Positions 15,062-23,189 are shown, numbered from the stretch's first letter. The stretch: DNA of 48,677 nt from Cellvibrionaceae bacterium (GCA_021151695.1 JAGKWU010000022.1:1-48677); one strand, 5' to 3'. Numbers and translations: made by a program. The notes: generated by a model from the letters alone, not told the origin.

Positions 15062-15963
15062 CCGTGCGCCTCTTCCCATTGTGTCTTTTCGGCAACAAGC
15101 GTGGCTTTCAATTTCTGCGTCAACTGCGGAACGCCATCCTCGATTAGCGTCTCAACAATGCTGCAATGGCAGTTAAAACGGTTGCCATCCTTGCTATAAA
15201 AGTCACGAACCTCCGCCGGAGTGTACAGGCGCAAATGCCTGGCGGCGTGAGTTTTTCTTGTTGTCGGCAGCAACGCACTAACCCACAACAGTTTGATTTC
15301 CAGCCCAAGCGCCTGCTCTGTATCTTCAAGCTCACCCATCTTTGCATCACGCAATGTCATGGTGATTTCAGACTGCGCATACATTCGCGCCCGACTCTCC
15401 GACACGCCCAGCCGGTCACGGATAACACCAGCCAATGCACGCGGGTTCTGGCCATTCTGGATGCCGTAGGCGATGACTTGCGCCAAGTCAGCCTGTAGCG
15501 CATCAGACAGGCCGGTAAAGTGCGTGTAGCTGCGTTGCTTCGCCATTGCTACACGGTTGCGGTATGCATCAGTCGCCATCACGGCATACATTGGCCGCGC
15601 AGCTGCATAGGTGGCAGACATGGCCGACAGGTTGGCCGATGCTTGCGCCAGCCCTAAGCGTGCTGAGTCGTCCTCGTACTCAGCGAAGAAAAACGTCAGC
15701 GGCTGGCCGTCCACTAGCTCGCTGGTGGTGATTTCGGCTAGCACTTGCCGCAACTCATCCATGCGCGTTGCTGGAAAGGCATAAGCACCTTCCGCATTGA
15801 ACGCTAGCCACGGCACGCTATCGAACCATGCCAGCACGCGTTCGGTTATCCGCCTGTATCGCGCCGATATGTCCTTGTCGGCGGCGGATAGGATTTTGCC
15901 GGTCATGGTTGGGTTGGTGCGAGACTTCGGCACCAAAGGATTGATTATGCGCTTATATTTCAT
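15058..15963 (-). CDS. MuF-like head morphogenesis protein
   Basis: 301 residues. The C-terminal half has the Mu gpF-like fold: a helix with RARMYAQSEITMTLRDAKM, then a THAARHLRLYTPAEVRDFY segment and an NCHCSI cysteine/histidine motif near residue 270. These proteins bind the portal and are packed as minor head components. The N-terminal region is helical. It normally follows the portal gene directly, but here a terminator and a one-gene cassette (16004-16399) lie between. Confidence 0.75.
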   Translation of the reverse strand: MKYKRIINPLVPKSRTNPTMTGKILSAADKDISARYRRITERVLAWFDSVPWLAFNAEGAYAFPATRMDELRQVLAEITTSELVDGQPLTFFFAEYEDDSARLGLAQASANLSAMSATYAAARPMYAVMATDAYRNRVAMAKQRSYTHFTGLSDALQADLAQVIAYGIQNGQNPRALAGVIRDRLGVSESRARMYAQSEITMTLRDAKMGELEDTEQALGLEIKLLWVSALLPTTRKTHAARHLRLYTPAEVRDFYSKDGNRFNCHCSIVETLIEDGVPQLTQKLKATLVAEKTQWEEAHG

Positions 15964-15977
15964 GGCCTCATCTTACC

Positions 15978-15999
15978 AAAAAAGCCGCATGTGCGGCTT
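15978..15999 (-). terminator. Terminator after the 131-residue accessory gene
   Basis: A 7-bp stem AAGCCGC / GCGGCTT with loop ATGT and six T on the minus strand. It lies 5 bases after the stop at 16004. Confidence 0.75.
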
Positions 16000-16003
16000 G
16001 GGG

Positions 16004-16399
16004 TTATTCGGTTGCGGCCAGTGCGGCGCGGGCTTGCTTGCACCACTCCGGCGCCAGATGGCCTTGCCGCTCAAACTGGCTTGACCATGCATCAACAACA
16101 TTCTGCAAAGCCGCCCGCAGCTTGTCGCTCTGTTGCCACACTTTTACATGGTCTCGCAGCGCTGCCTCTTCCATCGCGCTATCAATGCCGCCGCCAGCAT
16201 TGTAATGGCGCTCCAAATCTTCCGTATCAATGCCAGCGCACGCATTGACTGCTGCTACGATGCGGCGGGCGTTGGCCATGTCGAAGCTGCCGGAGAAGAT
16301 GCTGACGACCTGGCCATTTGCTCCGACGATCCGCCAGTTGCCCTTCTTGGTGGCCGGCTCGATGCGCCACGGCTCCGGCGTATGTTTCTGTTCGGTCAT
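16004..16399 (-). CDS. Phage accessory protein with TPEPW motif
   Basis: 131 residues. The N-terminus HTPEPWRIEP, the central NARRIVAAVNACAGI and the C-terminal LRAALQNVVDAW segment belong to a widespread phage family with no assigned function. Another member in this genome is at 24029-24535 (FTPGPW). It stands alone between its own promoter (16459) and terminator (15978), a typical moron arrangement. Confidence 0.6.
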   Translation of the reverse strand: MTEQKHTPEPWRIEPATKKGNWRIVGANGQVVSIFSGSFDMANARRIVAAVNACAGIDTEDLERHYNAGGGIDSAMEEAALRDHVKVWQQSDKLRAALQNVVDAWSSQFERQGHLAPEWCKQARAALAATE

Positions 16400-16432
16400 T
16401 TTGGGTGCTCCTGCTGGTTAACGTCAATCCAT

Positions 16433-16459
16433 GCTATACGCCAGCCATTTAACCGTCAA
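16433..16459 (-). promoter_or_regulatory. TTGACG-family promoter
   Basis: TTGACG (16459-16454) with TATAGC (16438-16433, 15-base spacer) or TAGCAT (16436-16431, 17-base spacer). It is part of a 19-base exact repeat (16449-16467) also found at 22311-22329. Confidence 0.6.
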
Positions 16460-16463
16460 CCTA

Positions 16464-16496
16464 AAACCACCACCACGGCGCGAACCGTGGCGGGAA
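16464..16496 (-). terminator. Terminator after portal gene
   Basis: On the minus strand CCACGG-TTCGCG-CCGTGG is followed by TGGTGGTTTTAGG, directly before the TTGACG promoter. The T-run is short, so efficiency may be moderate. Confidence 0.5.
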
Positions 16497-16498
16497 GG

Positions 16499-17833
16499 TT
16501 ACACTTCGTCAGCAGGGGCCGCATCCTCTCGCATGCTGGCCACATCCGCATCAGAGCGCGGCGCAAACCCACCAGCGGTACGGATTTCGTTGCTGTCAAA
16601 AGTGGCCACGTCGCCGGCCTTGAATGCCGATTCGTTGATCGCTGCCATCTTCGCGGCATTGTCCAGCTTTTGCGAGTCAGACGCGGCCAACAGGTCATCC
16701 CACTCTACACAGAAATTCTCCATCGGCTTGATTGCACCGCATTGCATCAGGCGGCGGATGAACTCTTCGATGAAAGGATTGATGGCGTTTTTCTGGCGGC
16801 TCATGGCCGTTTTCGCCCAATCGTTTTGGTCTTGGTCAGATGCAAGCCGACCTGTTTGCTGGCCAAACAGGATAGTGAACGGGATTTGCACGGATGCGGC
16901 AAACTCATTCGCGGCGGTAGTCCATGGGCCAGTCGGGTCTGCAACGGTCACTTGTAGCGTGGTCAGTTTGCCGCCTTGCATCACTGCCGAGGCGTCGATA
17001 CTGGTATTCAGGTCGCGGGCTTGTTCTTCCAGCACGTCTGCCACATTGGCGTCATTGCCGTATGCTTGCCGCACGGCGTCGCCTACGTTTGAATCTTTGT
17101 CGAACTCAAACACAATCGTCCGGCTTGAGTTCTTCAAGTAGGACTCAGCACTGCCGCCTGTGATCTTCTCAAGGTCGGACAGCCGATTAAATCCAGCCTC
17201 TAGCAGCGGGATGCCTTCGAACATATCGCGCAGGTCGCCGTCTGAATACACAACCACGCGGGACGGATGCACGTCCTTCCACTCTTCTGGCTGGCCTTGA
17301 GTGTCGTCGTGCGATTCCGGCAGTGCTGTTTTGTACTGGAACGCAGCGGGCAGGCCGAACGTGTCGCTGTTCAGGTCGCTATCCCACGCGGTCACGCGCA
17401 ATTGCGACTCATAGACCGGGATCACATCCACCAGCTTGCCATTGCCAAGCGGCAGCGACACGTCTTGACCATCAGCAACGCGCAGGATAACCGCCGAGTA
17501 CCGGCCAATCAGCTTGCGTCGGTCAGCCTCTTGCAGCTTTTTCCAGTGCGGGCGCAGCAGGTCGGCCACAGACTTTTCCCACGGCGTTGGCTGGTCATCG
17601 TCGGCAACATCCGCACCTTCGCGCAGCTCTTTGATGCAAGGGTACTCGCCCCAGGCTTTGCCAATGTGACGCTCGATAGCAGCCTTTGCAGCCGGGTGGC
17701 GCTTGTAGGCGGCGTAATAGTCGGGAAACGTCGGGTTCTGCTTGTAGCCGAACTGGCAATAGAGGTCGCCGCGCTTTGCGTCAAGCTGCGGGAAGAGTTG
17801 CGATAGGAATCGCATGTCGCGGGTGTTGTTCAT
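16499..17833 (-). CDS. Portal protein (DUF1073 type)
   Basis: 444 residues, in the range of siphoviral portals. It begins with a helical domain (PDYYAAYKRHPAAKAAIERH). A DVIPVYESQLRV segment follows in the wing region, and FTILFGQQTGRLASDQDQND lies in the clip/stem part. I recognise DUF1073, which contains portal proteins of phages with MuF and DUF2213 neighbours. The C-terminus is charged and probably disordered (PAADEV). It is the ring through which TerL packages DNA. An extended -10 promoter precedes it. Confidence 0.8.
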   Translation of the reverse strand: MNNTRDMRFLSQLFPQLDAKRGDLYCQFGYKQNPTFPDYYAAYKRHPAAKAAIERHIGKAWGEYPCIKELREGADVADDDQPTPWEKSVADLLRPHWKKLQEADRRKLIGRYSAVILRVADGQDVSLPLGNGKLVDVIPVYESQLRVTAWDSDLNSDTFGLPAAFQYKTALPESHDDTQGQPEEWKDVHPSRVVVYSDGDLRDMFEGIPLLEAGFNRLSDLEKITGGSAESYLKNSSRTIVFEFDKDSNVGDAVRQAYGNDANVADVLEEQARDLNTSIDASAVMQGGKLTTLQVTVADPTGPWTTAANEFAASVQIPFTILFGQQTGRLASDQDQNDWAKTAMSRQKNAINPFIEEFIRRLMQCGAIKPMENFCVEWDDLLAASDSQKLDNAAKMAAINESAFKAGDVATFDSNEIRTAGGFAPRSDADVASMREDAAPADEV

Positions 17834-17862
17834 GATAGCGGCCAGCTATGAGTATTGGAGTA

Positions 17863-17871
17863 ATCATAGCA
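17863..17871 (-). promoter_or_regulatory. Extended -10 promoter (TGCTATGAT)
   Basis: The minus strand reads TGCTATGAT about 30 bases before the portal ATG at 17833. It is the fourth TGCTANNAT element found upstream of structural genes. Confidence 0.5.
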
Positions 17872-17893
17872 TGGCTGCTGGTGGCGGGGTAGT

Positions 17894-18184
17894 TTATGGC
17901 CAGTGTAGTTCGTTCATCAGGTGGTGATGTGCGCGCAGCCTTGTTGCTCGGCTTGGCCTTACAAGCTCGCGCTTTTCATCGTAAGGTGTAAAGCTTGCGT
18001 ATGGATGATTCTCTATCCACAGCTCAACGCCGCCAATCTTGGCTGAACATTTCCTCACATCCTCAAACGGCAATTTCTTGTCGATGCAGTCATTCAGCCA
18101 TTTGTCAAAGTTGCGATTGAATGGGCCGCCAACAGTTATCCAGCACGTCGGCGTAATCAGCGCCAGCAATTTCCATTTCCACAT
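17894..18184 (-). CDS. Hypothetical protein, cassette between TerL and portal
   Basis: 96 residues with a short hydrophobic N-terminus (LLALITPTCWITVGGPF) and a basic C-terminus (VRPSRATRLRAHHHL). I do not recognise a family. It begins one base after the preceding stop and belongs to the cassette driven from 18924. Confidence 0.5.
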   Translation of the reverse strand: MWKWKLLALITPTCWITVGGPFNRNFDKWLNDCIDKKLPFEDVRKCSAKIGGVELWIENHPYASFTPYDEKRELVRPSRATRLRAHHHLMNELHWP

Positions 18185-18185
18185 A

Positions 18186-18611
18186 TCACACCCCCTCCGG
18201 CCGCTCGGTCAGCGAGTCGCGCCAGTTAACACCGTCAATAACGACATCCAAGCAATCGAGGTCTACCCATTTTGATCCTTGCGGCAAATTCCAGTCTTGT
18301 ATCGGAAAGCCGCCAACCTCCGGCACCTCGCCATTTTTGTTTGCCGTAATGCCCTGCAAACCGTGGCGGCTGCATAGCACCACCCACTTCACGTCTTTAC
18401 GGATCACTTCCCACGGAATGACAAGCTGGCGCGGGCGGGTGCGGTAGGCAGAATCAAGTGTCAAAGTGGATTCGTGGCGTTTTTGCTGCCATTCCATGTG
18501 CGGGACGTTGTAATACTCAAGATTGCCGGCAACCCACGCCTCCACAATCTCCCCGCGCTCCTCCGGCGTCAGGTCGCGGAATGCCTTCTTCTCTTCGTTG
18601 CGTACTGTCAT
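18186..18611 (-). CDS. Hypothetical phage protein
   Basis: 141 residues, soluble, tryptophan-rich. It begins with a charged helix (KKAFRDLTPEERGEIVEAW). The middle resembles proteins that recognise form-field-like tables in other phages (QLVIPWEVIRKDVKWVV), a family without known function. It overlaps the gene before it by four bases (ATGA). Confidence 0.5.
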   Translation of the reverse strand: MTVRNEEKKAFRDLTPEERGEIVEAWVAGNLEYYNVPHMEWQQKRHESTLTLDSAYRTRPRQLVIPWEVIRKDVKWVVLCSRHGLQGITANKNGEVPEVGGFPIQDWNLPQGSKWVDLDCLDVVIDGVNWRDSLTERPEGV

Positions 18612-18868
18612 TTCGCCTGCTCCATCAGTTGATTGATTTGGTACTGCACCTCGTAGATTGCATCGTTTCTGCCTTCAAGATAATCATCATAAGGATCATT
18701 ATCTTCAATCTCCGGCAACACCAGCGCCGACAGCGGCACACGATCTTCACGCCGCTGCACAATCTGCAACAGCGACTGATAGGTAAACGGTGCGTCGCGC
18801 AGTTCGGCGGTGGTCATGCCTGCGCAAATGCGCTCCATGGCGTCGATGCGGTCTTGGTCTTGGGTCAT
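18608..18868 (-). CDS. Small acidic hypothetical protein
   Basis: 86 residues from the ATG at 18868, eight bases after AAGGAG. An ATG six bases further upstream would be too close to that site. It is acidic and helical (EIEDNDPYDDYLEGRNDAIY). It is the first gene of a cassette with a near-perfect promoter at 18924-18896. Confidence 0.5.
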   Translation of the reverse strand: MTQDQDRIDAMERICAGMTTAELRDAPFTYQSLLQIVQRREDRVPLSALVLPEIEDNDPYDDYLEGRNDAIYEVQYQINQLMEQAK

Positions 18869-18895
18869 TTGCATATCTCCTTGGTTGGTTCGCTA

Positions 18896-18924
18896 ACTAT
18901 ATGCACCGCTCCGCGAACCGTCAA
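18896..18924 (-). promoter_or_regulatory. Promoter TTGACG-N17-TATAGT
   Basis: TTGACG (18924-18919) and TATAGT (18901-18896) are separated by 17 bases. It lies between TerL and the three small genes 18868-17894. Confidence 0.75.
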
Positions 18925-18966
18925 CCAATACCAACACGCCAACGGGTGACGTGTGGTAAAAGTGCA

Positions 18967-20430
18967 TCAGCGGGATTTTAGGAAGATGGTGGATTGGCTG
19001 CCGCGACGAATGATCTTGCCAAGCGCGTAGCGGATTGCATCCCAGTGGTGGTTATGCTTATCGACAATATCCGGCAGCACTTCGCCAGTTAGCCTGTCTG
19101 TCTTGTACTCATACGCACTTGCCTCTGCAATGGTTTCCTTGCAGCGAGGGTGAATAATGATTGCATCGTATGAACGCAGGTGCGCAATGCCGTCCTCTAC
19201 GCTACCCGGCCACTTCTCCACGCCTTCAATCTTGAAGCCATGCTTGGCAATGTGGCTGATCGTTTCTGGCCGCGCACTGTCGCCGTAAATCTTGTACTTG
19301 CGCACGCCTGGAATGCCGTCGTATATCTTCTTGCCTTCCGCCTTGCGCTTGGCTGCATATGCCTTTTGAGCGTCTGTAGCGCCTTCCATGCCGGCATAGA
19401 AGTGCCACATATCATCAAGCTCAACGTGCTTATCATGCGCCTCATACTCAATGTACAGCTTGCGGTTCGCCACCCAGCACTTGTTAAGCGTGCTAGGGTC
19501 AGAGCTAAACCCAAAGTCAGCGCCAAAGTAAGGGCCATCCCATCCGGATTGCGGCTCGAACGGCTCAACGCGCCACTTTCCGTTCAGCACCTTCACATCA
19601 GAACGCTTGCGGAACTGGCCAAGCCAGATCCACGCGTAACGGTCTGGATCGGTGCGTGCCATGCGGTCACGCTCCATGGCCAACTCTTCCGTCAGCCACG
19701 GGTTATGCTCGAAGTTGCACTGAATAATCAGCGTTTCGTCATCCTCATAGATGCCGTCTACTGCATCATCCCAATGCGGCGCAACAAGGTCTGCCCACGT
19801 CGGATCGGTCTCTTCGCGCGGGTTGAAGCTCACCCAAATTTCAGAACCCTTAGCCCGCAACGTCGGGAACAAAATGTCCCAACTGGTGCGGCTTACGGTC
19901 TCGGCCTCTTCCACCCATGCGCGAGTAGCGCCAGCGTAACCCTTGATCTTTGTCTGATTTCGCAGCAGGCCATCAAACGTGAAACGGCTACCATTGGCCG
20001 GAACGCTGATCTTCGCCTCAATGACGCGGAAATCCTCTGAGTGCCCCTTACGATTTACCTCGTCAACCACCTCTTGATAGCTTGAGTCGGCAATCGACTT
20101 CATCACTTCACGGAAGCACACAACGCGCTCGGTTTGCATCCTGGCGAACTCTGTCAGAATGGAAATGATTGTGCGCGTCTTTGCCGAGCCACGGCCACCC
20201 CACACTATCTTGCGCCGCTTAGGCCATAGCAGCTTTTCCAGCCGCTCAGGAATAAGGATTGTTGGCTCATCGTCAGATGGTTCAGGAATGCCGTTTACGA
20301 CACTCCAGCGCCGGATAACCTGCCGTTGCATGTCGCAAATGCCAAACACCGCAGAACGGCTTTCTGTGCCGCTTGCGGTGATCTTTGCCTCCAGCGCCTC
20401 GATGGCTTTGGCGGTTAGGCGTTTACCCAT
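18967..20430 (-). CDS. terL: Terminase large subunit
   Basis: 487 residues. Walker A is GGRGSAKT at residues 78-85, with Walker B-like RAWVEEAE near 170. The C-terminal RNase H-like nuclease shows GADFGF, IYGDSA and HHWDAIRYAL, each with the expected acidic residue. This fits the PBSX/Terminase_3 group of packaging motors. It overlaps the 76-residue gene before it by 8 bases. It cuts concatemers and pumps DNA through the portal. Confidence 0.9.
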   Translation of the reverse strand: MGKRLTAKAIEALEAKITASGTESRSAVFGICDMQRQVIRRWSVVNGIPEPSDDEPTILIPERLEKLLWPKRRKIVWGGRGSAKTRTIISILTEFARMQTERVVCFREVMKSIADSSYQEVVDEVNRKGHSEDFRVIEAKISVPANGSRFTFDGLLRNQTKIKGYAGATRAWVEEAETVSRTSWDILFPTLRAKGSEIWVSFNPREETDPTWADLVAPHWDDAVDGIYEDDETLIIQCNFEHNPWLTEELAMERDRMARTDPDRYAWIWLGQFRKRSDVKVLNGKWRVEPFEPQSGWDGPYFGADFGFSSDPSTLNKCWVANRKLYIEYEAHDKHVELDDMWHFYAGMEGATDAQKAYAAKRKAEGKKIYDGIPGVRKYKIYGDSARPETISHIAKHGFKIEGVEKWPGSVEDGIAHLRSYDAIIIHPRCKETIAEASAYEYKTDRLTGEVLPDIVDKHNHHWDAIRYALGKIIRRGSQSTIFLKSR

Positions 20431-20653
20431 TAATATCAGTCACCAGCTTGTAGTACTCGCCGTGATGCTCCTCTTTCTTCATGTCTAGCCAAATCATCAG
20501 CATTAGCCTTTTCATCGGGTCATGTATTTTGTGGGCGTCTTCCGGCTCCAGCCAGTCAAACAAAAAATCAGTCATGCGGATTTTTTTATACCACTGCTCA
20601 AATTCAGCAGCCATACGTTTGCGATGCTCTGCGTTTGCTTTTGCCTGTCCCAT
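20423..20653 (-). CDS. Small basic protein between TerS and TerL
   Basis: 76 residues, starting MGQAKANAEHRKRMAAEFEQW, highly helical and charged. The GQAKANAEHR start is common in small phage proteins near terminase genes. Its function is unknown; a packaging accessory role is possible. It is coupled at both ends (TAATG with TerS, 8-base overlap with TerL). Confidence 0.55.
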   Translation of the reverse strand: MGQAKANAEHRKRMAAEFEQWYKKIRMTDFLFDWLEPEDAHKIHDPMKRLMLMIWLDMKKEEHHGEYYKLVTDING

Positions 20654-21090
20654 TATTGCCCTGCCCTTTCTGCTAATAGCTGCTCAAGCCGTTCCAGTCT
20701 TTGCGCCAAGTCCGTGACCTCCTTCACATCCACGCCAATCTTAATCATCGCCACAATCATCGATGCAATATCAGCGGGCATACTGCCTTCACTCACCTCT
20801 TGGATAAGCTTCTCGATCTTGTCTGATGGCGTGTCATTGACGGCGAACGGGAATTCATACGTCGGCAGCACGGCCTTTTTCTGCGGCGCAAGGTGTTTTT
20901 CCAGTACCTCGATGGCTTTCATCTTGAGCGGGTGATCTTTCGAATATGCGATCTCGACAAGCATGCCTACGAAAGTCGTTTCCGACTGTCCGCGCTTGTC
21001 CATCTCTTCTTCGATCATCTGCCGCCACCCCTTGCCGCGCTTGCGCTTGGAGAAGTCCGGCTGATATTCAGGTGAAAATAGCTTTCCCAT
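20653..21090 (-). CDS. Terminase small subunit candidate
   Basis: 145 residues from the ATG at 21090 (an upstream TTG at 21099 is less likely). The helical N-terminal region with KGWRQMIEEEMDKRGQSETTF could be the DNA-binding part. The C-terminus is a coiled coil (VTDLAQRLERLEQLLAERAGQ), suited to oligomerisation. It is the first gene of the packaging operon and precedes TerL, the normal place of TerS. No close family motif is visible, so the call rests on position and form. Confidence 0.65.
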   Translation of the reverse strand: MGKLFSPEYQPDFSKRKRGKGWRQMIEEEMDKRGQSETTFVGMLVEIAYSKDHPLKMKAIEVLEKHLAPQKKAVLPTYEFPFAVNDTPSDKIEKLIQEVSEGSMPADIASMIVAMIKIGVDVKEVTDLAQRLERLEQLLAERAGQ

Positions 21091-21124
21091 GTCGTTCAAA
21101 GCTCGTTATTTATCACCTGATTGT

Positions 21125-21158
21125 ACAAAAAACGCCGCGACATAGCACGGCGTTTTTT
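21125..21158. terminator. Strong bidirectional terminator
   Basis: A 7-bp stem AACGCCG / CGGCGTT with a ten-base loop, six A before and six T after. On the minus strand it isolates the accessory genes (21.2-25 kb) from the packaging operon. Confidence 0.8.
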
Positions 21159-21176
21159 ACTTTTTGTGGGGTGGTG

Positions 21177-21389
21177 TTAGGTGGTGCTTTTCTGCGCAGT
21201 AACTTCTTCGTAAGTGGCAAATGGGCACTGGCCGCCAGTTGCCCGCACAACACCACGATTAACCAGCTTTTCTAGGGCTGCAATCCGGTGCGGCACCTCT
21301 GAAATCCACCAGTCCGTGAATCCGCCGTGCTTGCGTATCTGGCCAAGCACTAGCTGTTCATGCGGATGAAGGTCGGAAATGCTCAGCAT
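21177..21389 (-). CDS. Small winged-helix-like hypothetical protein
   Basis: 70 residues from the ATG at 21389 (TGATG overlap with the previous stop). The run from HEQLVLGQIRKHGGFTDWWI to ALEKLVNRGVVRATGGQCPF has the helix-turn-helix and wing arrangement of small DNA-binding or anti-repressor-type proteins, but the match is weak. The C-terminus ATYEEVTAQKS is typical of small phage proteins. Confidence 0.5.
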   Translation of the reverse strand: MLSISDLHPHEQLVLGQIRKHGGFTDWWISEVPHRIAALEKLVNRGVVRATGGQCPFATYEEVTAQKSTT

Positions 21390-22267
21390 CACGCACCGCC
21401 TTTCTGCGCGGCGCGATCCAGGCGTTCAATCTCGGCGGCGATCAGGGCGCCGGCCTTCACCAGGTCGCGGCGGGCTGTGGTTGGTTTCCACCATTCATTC
21501 CGCCACGGCCACCAAGCTGGAATAGAGCGTTTCGATGCGCCCGTGTCGTGGGCACACAGTGCATAGCAGGCCGCAGCATCGGCAAGATGCCCTTCCTGAT
21601 ATGCGTCGTCATGCTCCGGCGTCCAGCCTTCCACCTCCATCTGGCGGCGGCGCTCGGCGGCAATGTCGGCCAGGACTGCAGACAGCGGGGCAGCCTGCGG
21701 CGCGGCGGCTAGCATGGCGCGGCAGTGCTCTTTGTTGCAGCAGGCGTTGAACGGGCTGCGGATAGAGTCGGCAGCTTCCTGCGGCACGGCCAAGGCTGGC
21801 GGCTGGGCGGCGACTAGGTGGCGCAGTGCCCATTCAGCTTTGTCTGCCGCGCTCATGGCCCAGCCTGGCTTGTTGTCCGGCAGTTCTTCCAGCGCCTCCA
21901 GTGCATCACACACCGCGTCGAAGTTCACGCTATCGATGACGTGTTCGCGGCCATCTATGCCGTCGCGCTCCTCGCTGTCGTCTAGCGCGATATTCACAGC
22001 ACGGGTCAGCGCAATCAGCTTGGCGATGACATCCAGCGCCACCGGCTCGGCCTGCTGCGCCTGCTCGGCTGCGGCGATGGCAGATTGTGCCGCGCGCAAT
22101 CGTTTTACGTGACGCAATAGACGCTCCCTGTGCCAACCCATGTCGCCACGCGGCAGTGAATGCGCTATTGCCTCAATGCTGTCGTCGTCATGATTTGGTA
22201 TTTTGTCCAAGTGCTCACCATTCAGCGCCTGATCCAGCGCATCCAACAACTGTTTATTCACGTCCAT
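21389..22267 (-). CDS. Phage accessory protein with conserved C-terminal domain
   Basis: 292 residues, alanine-rich and helical. The last 95 residues carry a pattern found at the C-terminus of many phage early proteins: AERRRQMEVEGWTPEHDD, then a cysteine-containing helix, WPW, and ARRDLVKAGALIAAEIERLD. The function of this domain is not known. The N-terminal parts vary between phages, as if the C-terminal domain were a common module. It has GGGAGG before its ATG and a TTGACG promoter 26 bases upstream. Confidence 0.6.
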   Translation of the reverse strand: MDVNKQLLDALDQALNGEHLDKIPNHDDDSIEAIAHSLPRGDMGWHRERLLRHVKRLRAAQSAIAAAEQAQQAEPVALDVIAKLIALTRAVNIALDDSEERDGIDGREHVIDSVNFDAVCDALEALEELPDNKPGWAMSAADKAEWALRHLVAAQPPALAVPQEAADSIRSPFNACCNKEHCRAMLAAAPQAAPLSAVLADIAAERRRQMEVEGWTPEHDDAYQEGHLADAAACYALCAHDTGASKRSIPAWWPWRNEWWKPTTARRDLVKAGALIAAEIERLDRAAQKGGA

Positions 22268-22292
22268 ATCAACCTCCCGTTAAAGTCATTCC

Positions 22293-22321
22293 ATACTATG
22301 CACAACGCAGTTAACCGTCAA
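22293..22321 (-). promoter_or_regulatory. Promoter TTGACG-N17-TAGTAT
   Basis: TTGACG (22321-22316) and TAGTAT (22298-22293) with a 17-base spacer. It shares 19 exact bases (22311-22329) with the promoter region at 16449-16467. Confidence 0.7.
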
Positions 22322-22324
22322 CCT

Positions 22325-22348
22325 AAAACTAGCCAGCCGGATGGCTGG
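22325..22348 (-). terminator. Terminator fused to promoter
   Basis: On the minus strand CCAGCC-ATCC-GGCTGG is followed by CTAGTTTTAGG and then the TTGACG promoter. The T-run is short, similar to the arrangement at 16464-16496. Confidence 0.5.
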
Positions 22349-22355
22349 TGTTGGT

Positions 22356-22646
22356 TTATTGCGACTTCTCTTGCGCCCGTCGCACTGCCGCTTCCAGCAA
22401 CTGCTGGTCTAGCAGCAGCAATTCCTTGTCTGCCTTTTTGCTGGCCTTCCTAGCGTTCACAATGGCGAAGATACCAACACAGATACCAATCACCAGCGAT
22501 ACCAGCGACAGGATAGATGTTGCCGCTTCAATCAGGTTGTAACCACCAAGCGCAGACAGCCCAGCACTGATAGCGCCTTGCGTCTTTGGGTTGGTCATCA
22601 GCTGATGCGCCATATCACTGGCTGTCTCTTTTGCGTGCGAGTTCAA
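22356..22646 (-). CDS. Holin-like membrane protein
   Basis: 96 residues. A single long hydrophobic helix (about 39-65, IEAATSILSLVSLVIGICVG onward) follows an amphipathic N-terminus and is followed by a charged coiled coil (NARKASKKADKELLLLDQQLLEAA). The form fits a small phage holin or antiholin, but it lies far from the endolysin, which has its own holin candidate next to it. It overlaps the preceding gene by four bases. Confidence 0.45.
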   Translation of the reverse strand: MNSHAKETASDMAHQLMTNPKTQGAISAGLSALGGYNLIEAATSILSLVSLVIGICVGIFAIVNARKASKKADKELLLLDQQLLEAAVRRAQEKSQ

Positions 22647-22740
22647 GCCGCTTCTCCTTTACCCGCACCGCTGCCCCGTAGATTATGGCGATGCACCACA
22701 CCACCCCAGCCACGAAACCGAGTATCTCTTGCCATGTCAT
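22615..22740 (-). CDS. Nested 41-residue membrane peptide
   Basis: MTWQEILGFVAGVVWCIAII and a basic tail, one membrane segment, with AAGGTG seven bases ahead of the ATG at 22740. It lies in a third frame over the end of the 156-residue gene and the start of the holin-like gene. Compact nested membrane genes do occur in phages, but this could be a chance frame. Confidence 0.35.
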   Translation of the reverse strand: MTWQEILGFVAGVVWCIAIIYGAAVRVKEKRLELARKRDSQ

Positions 22741-23113
22741 CACCTTGCACCCACATGAGCCGCAGGATTTGCAAGCCCAGAATGATTTGAATGCAGGCAT
22801 TATAAACATTTGCTGGCATGTATGCGAACCACATTAGAAGGCCGAATAGGTTTATACCGGCATTCCACAGCGACAGCATGGCCATGTCAGACGACAGCTT
22901 GCATGCTTGCTTGGCTAGGACGAGGGCACACAGCACGTCAAAGGTGCATGCCGACACGTAGAACAGCACGTCGCTTTCCACGGTCTCGAACATGTAGAAA
23001 TGCGCCAGATTGAAAAACGCAAGCGTCAAGGCTGCCGTAGACCGATAGGGCCACGCCGAAAAACTGGCAGCTGCCACGCTTGCCATGACAGCCTCAACGC
23101 CTACGCCATTCAC
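22643..23113 (-). CDS. Polytopic membrane protein
   Basis: 156 residues with about four membrane segments (near 10-35, 45-68, 78-100, 103-118) and a charged C-terminus. It starts at a GTG overlapping the TGA of the 24-residue gene (GTGA). No known motif. Together with the two next genes it forms a membrane-protein cluster. Confidence 0.5.
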   Translation of the reverse strand: MNGVGVEAVMASVAAASFSAWPYRSTAALTLAFFNLAHFYMFETVESDVLFYVSACTFDVLCALVLAKQACKLSSDMAMLSLWNAGINLFGLLMWFAYMPANVYNACIQIILGLQILRLMWVQGDDMARDTRFRGWGGVVHRHNLRGSGAGKGEAA

Positions 23114-23184
23114 TTTTGCTTACCCTTGCCGCCGGTGTCTTTGGATTTGTCGTTGCTACGATCCCGACCGTTCTTTCCTGCCAT
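23110..23184 (-). CDS. 24-residue charged peptide
   Basis: A short lysine/glycine/aspartate-rich peptide (MAGKNGRDRSNDKSKDTGGK...). It has a good ribosome-binding site (AAGGAG) nine bases before the ATG and a TGCTACAAT element 30 bases upstream. The next gene is coupled to it (GTGA). Similar tiny charged proteins are seen in other phages. Confidence 0.45.
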   Translation of the reverse strand: MAGKNGRDRSNDKSKDTGGKGKQK

Positions 23185-23189
23185 GGTGC

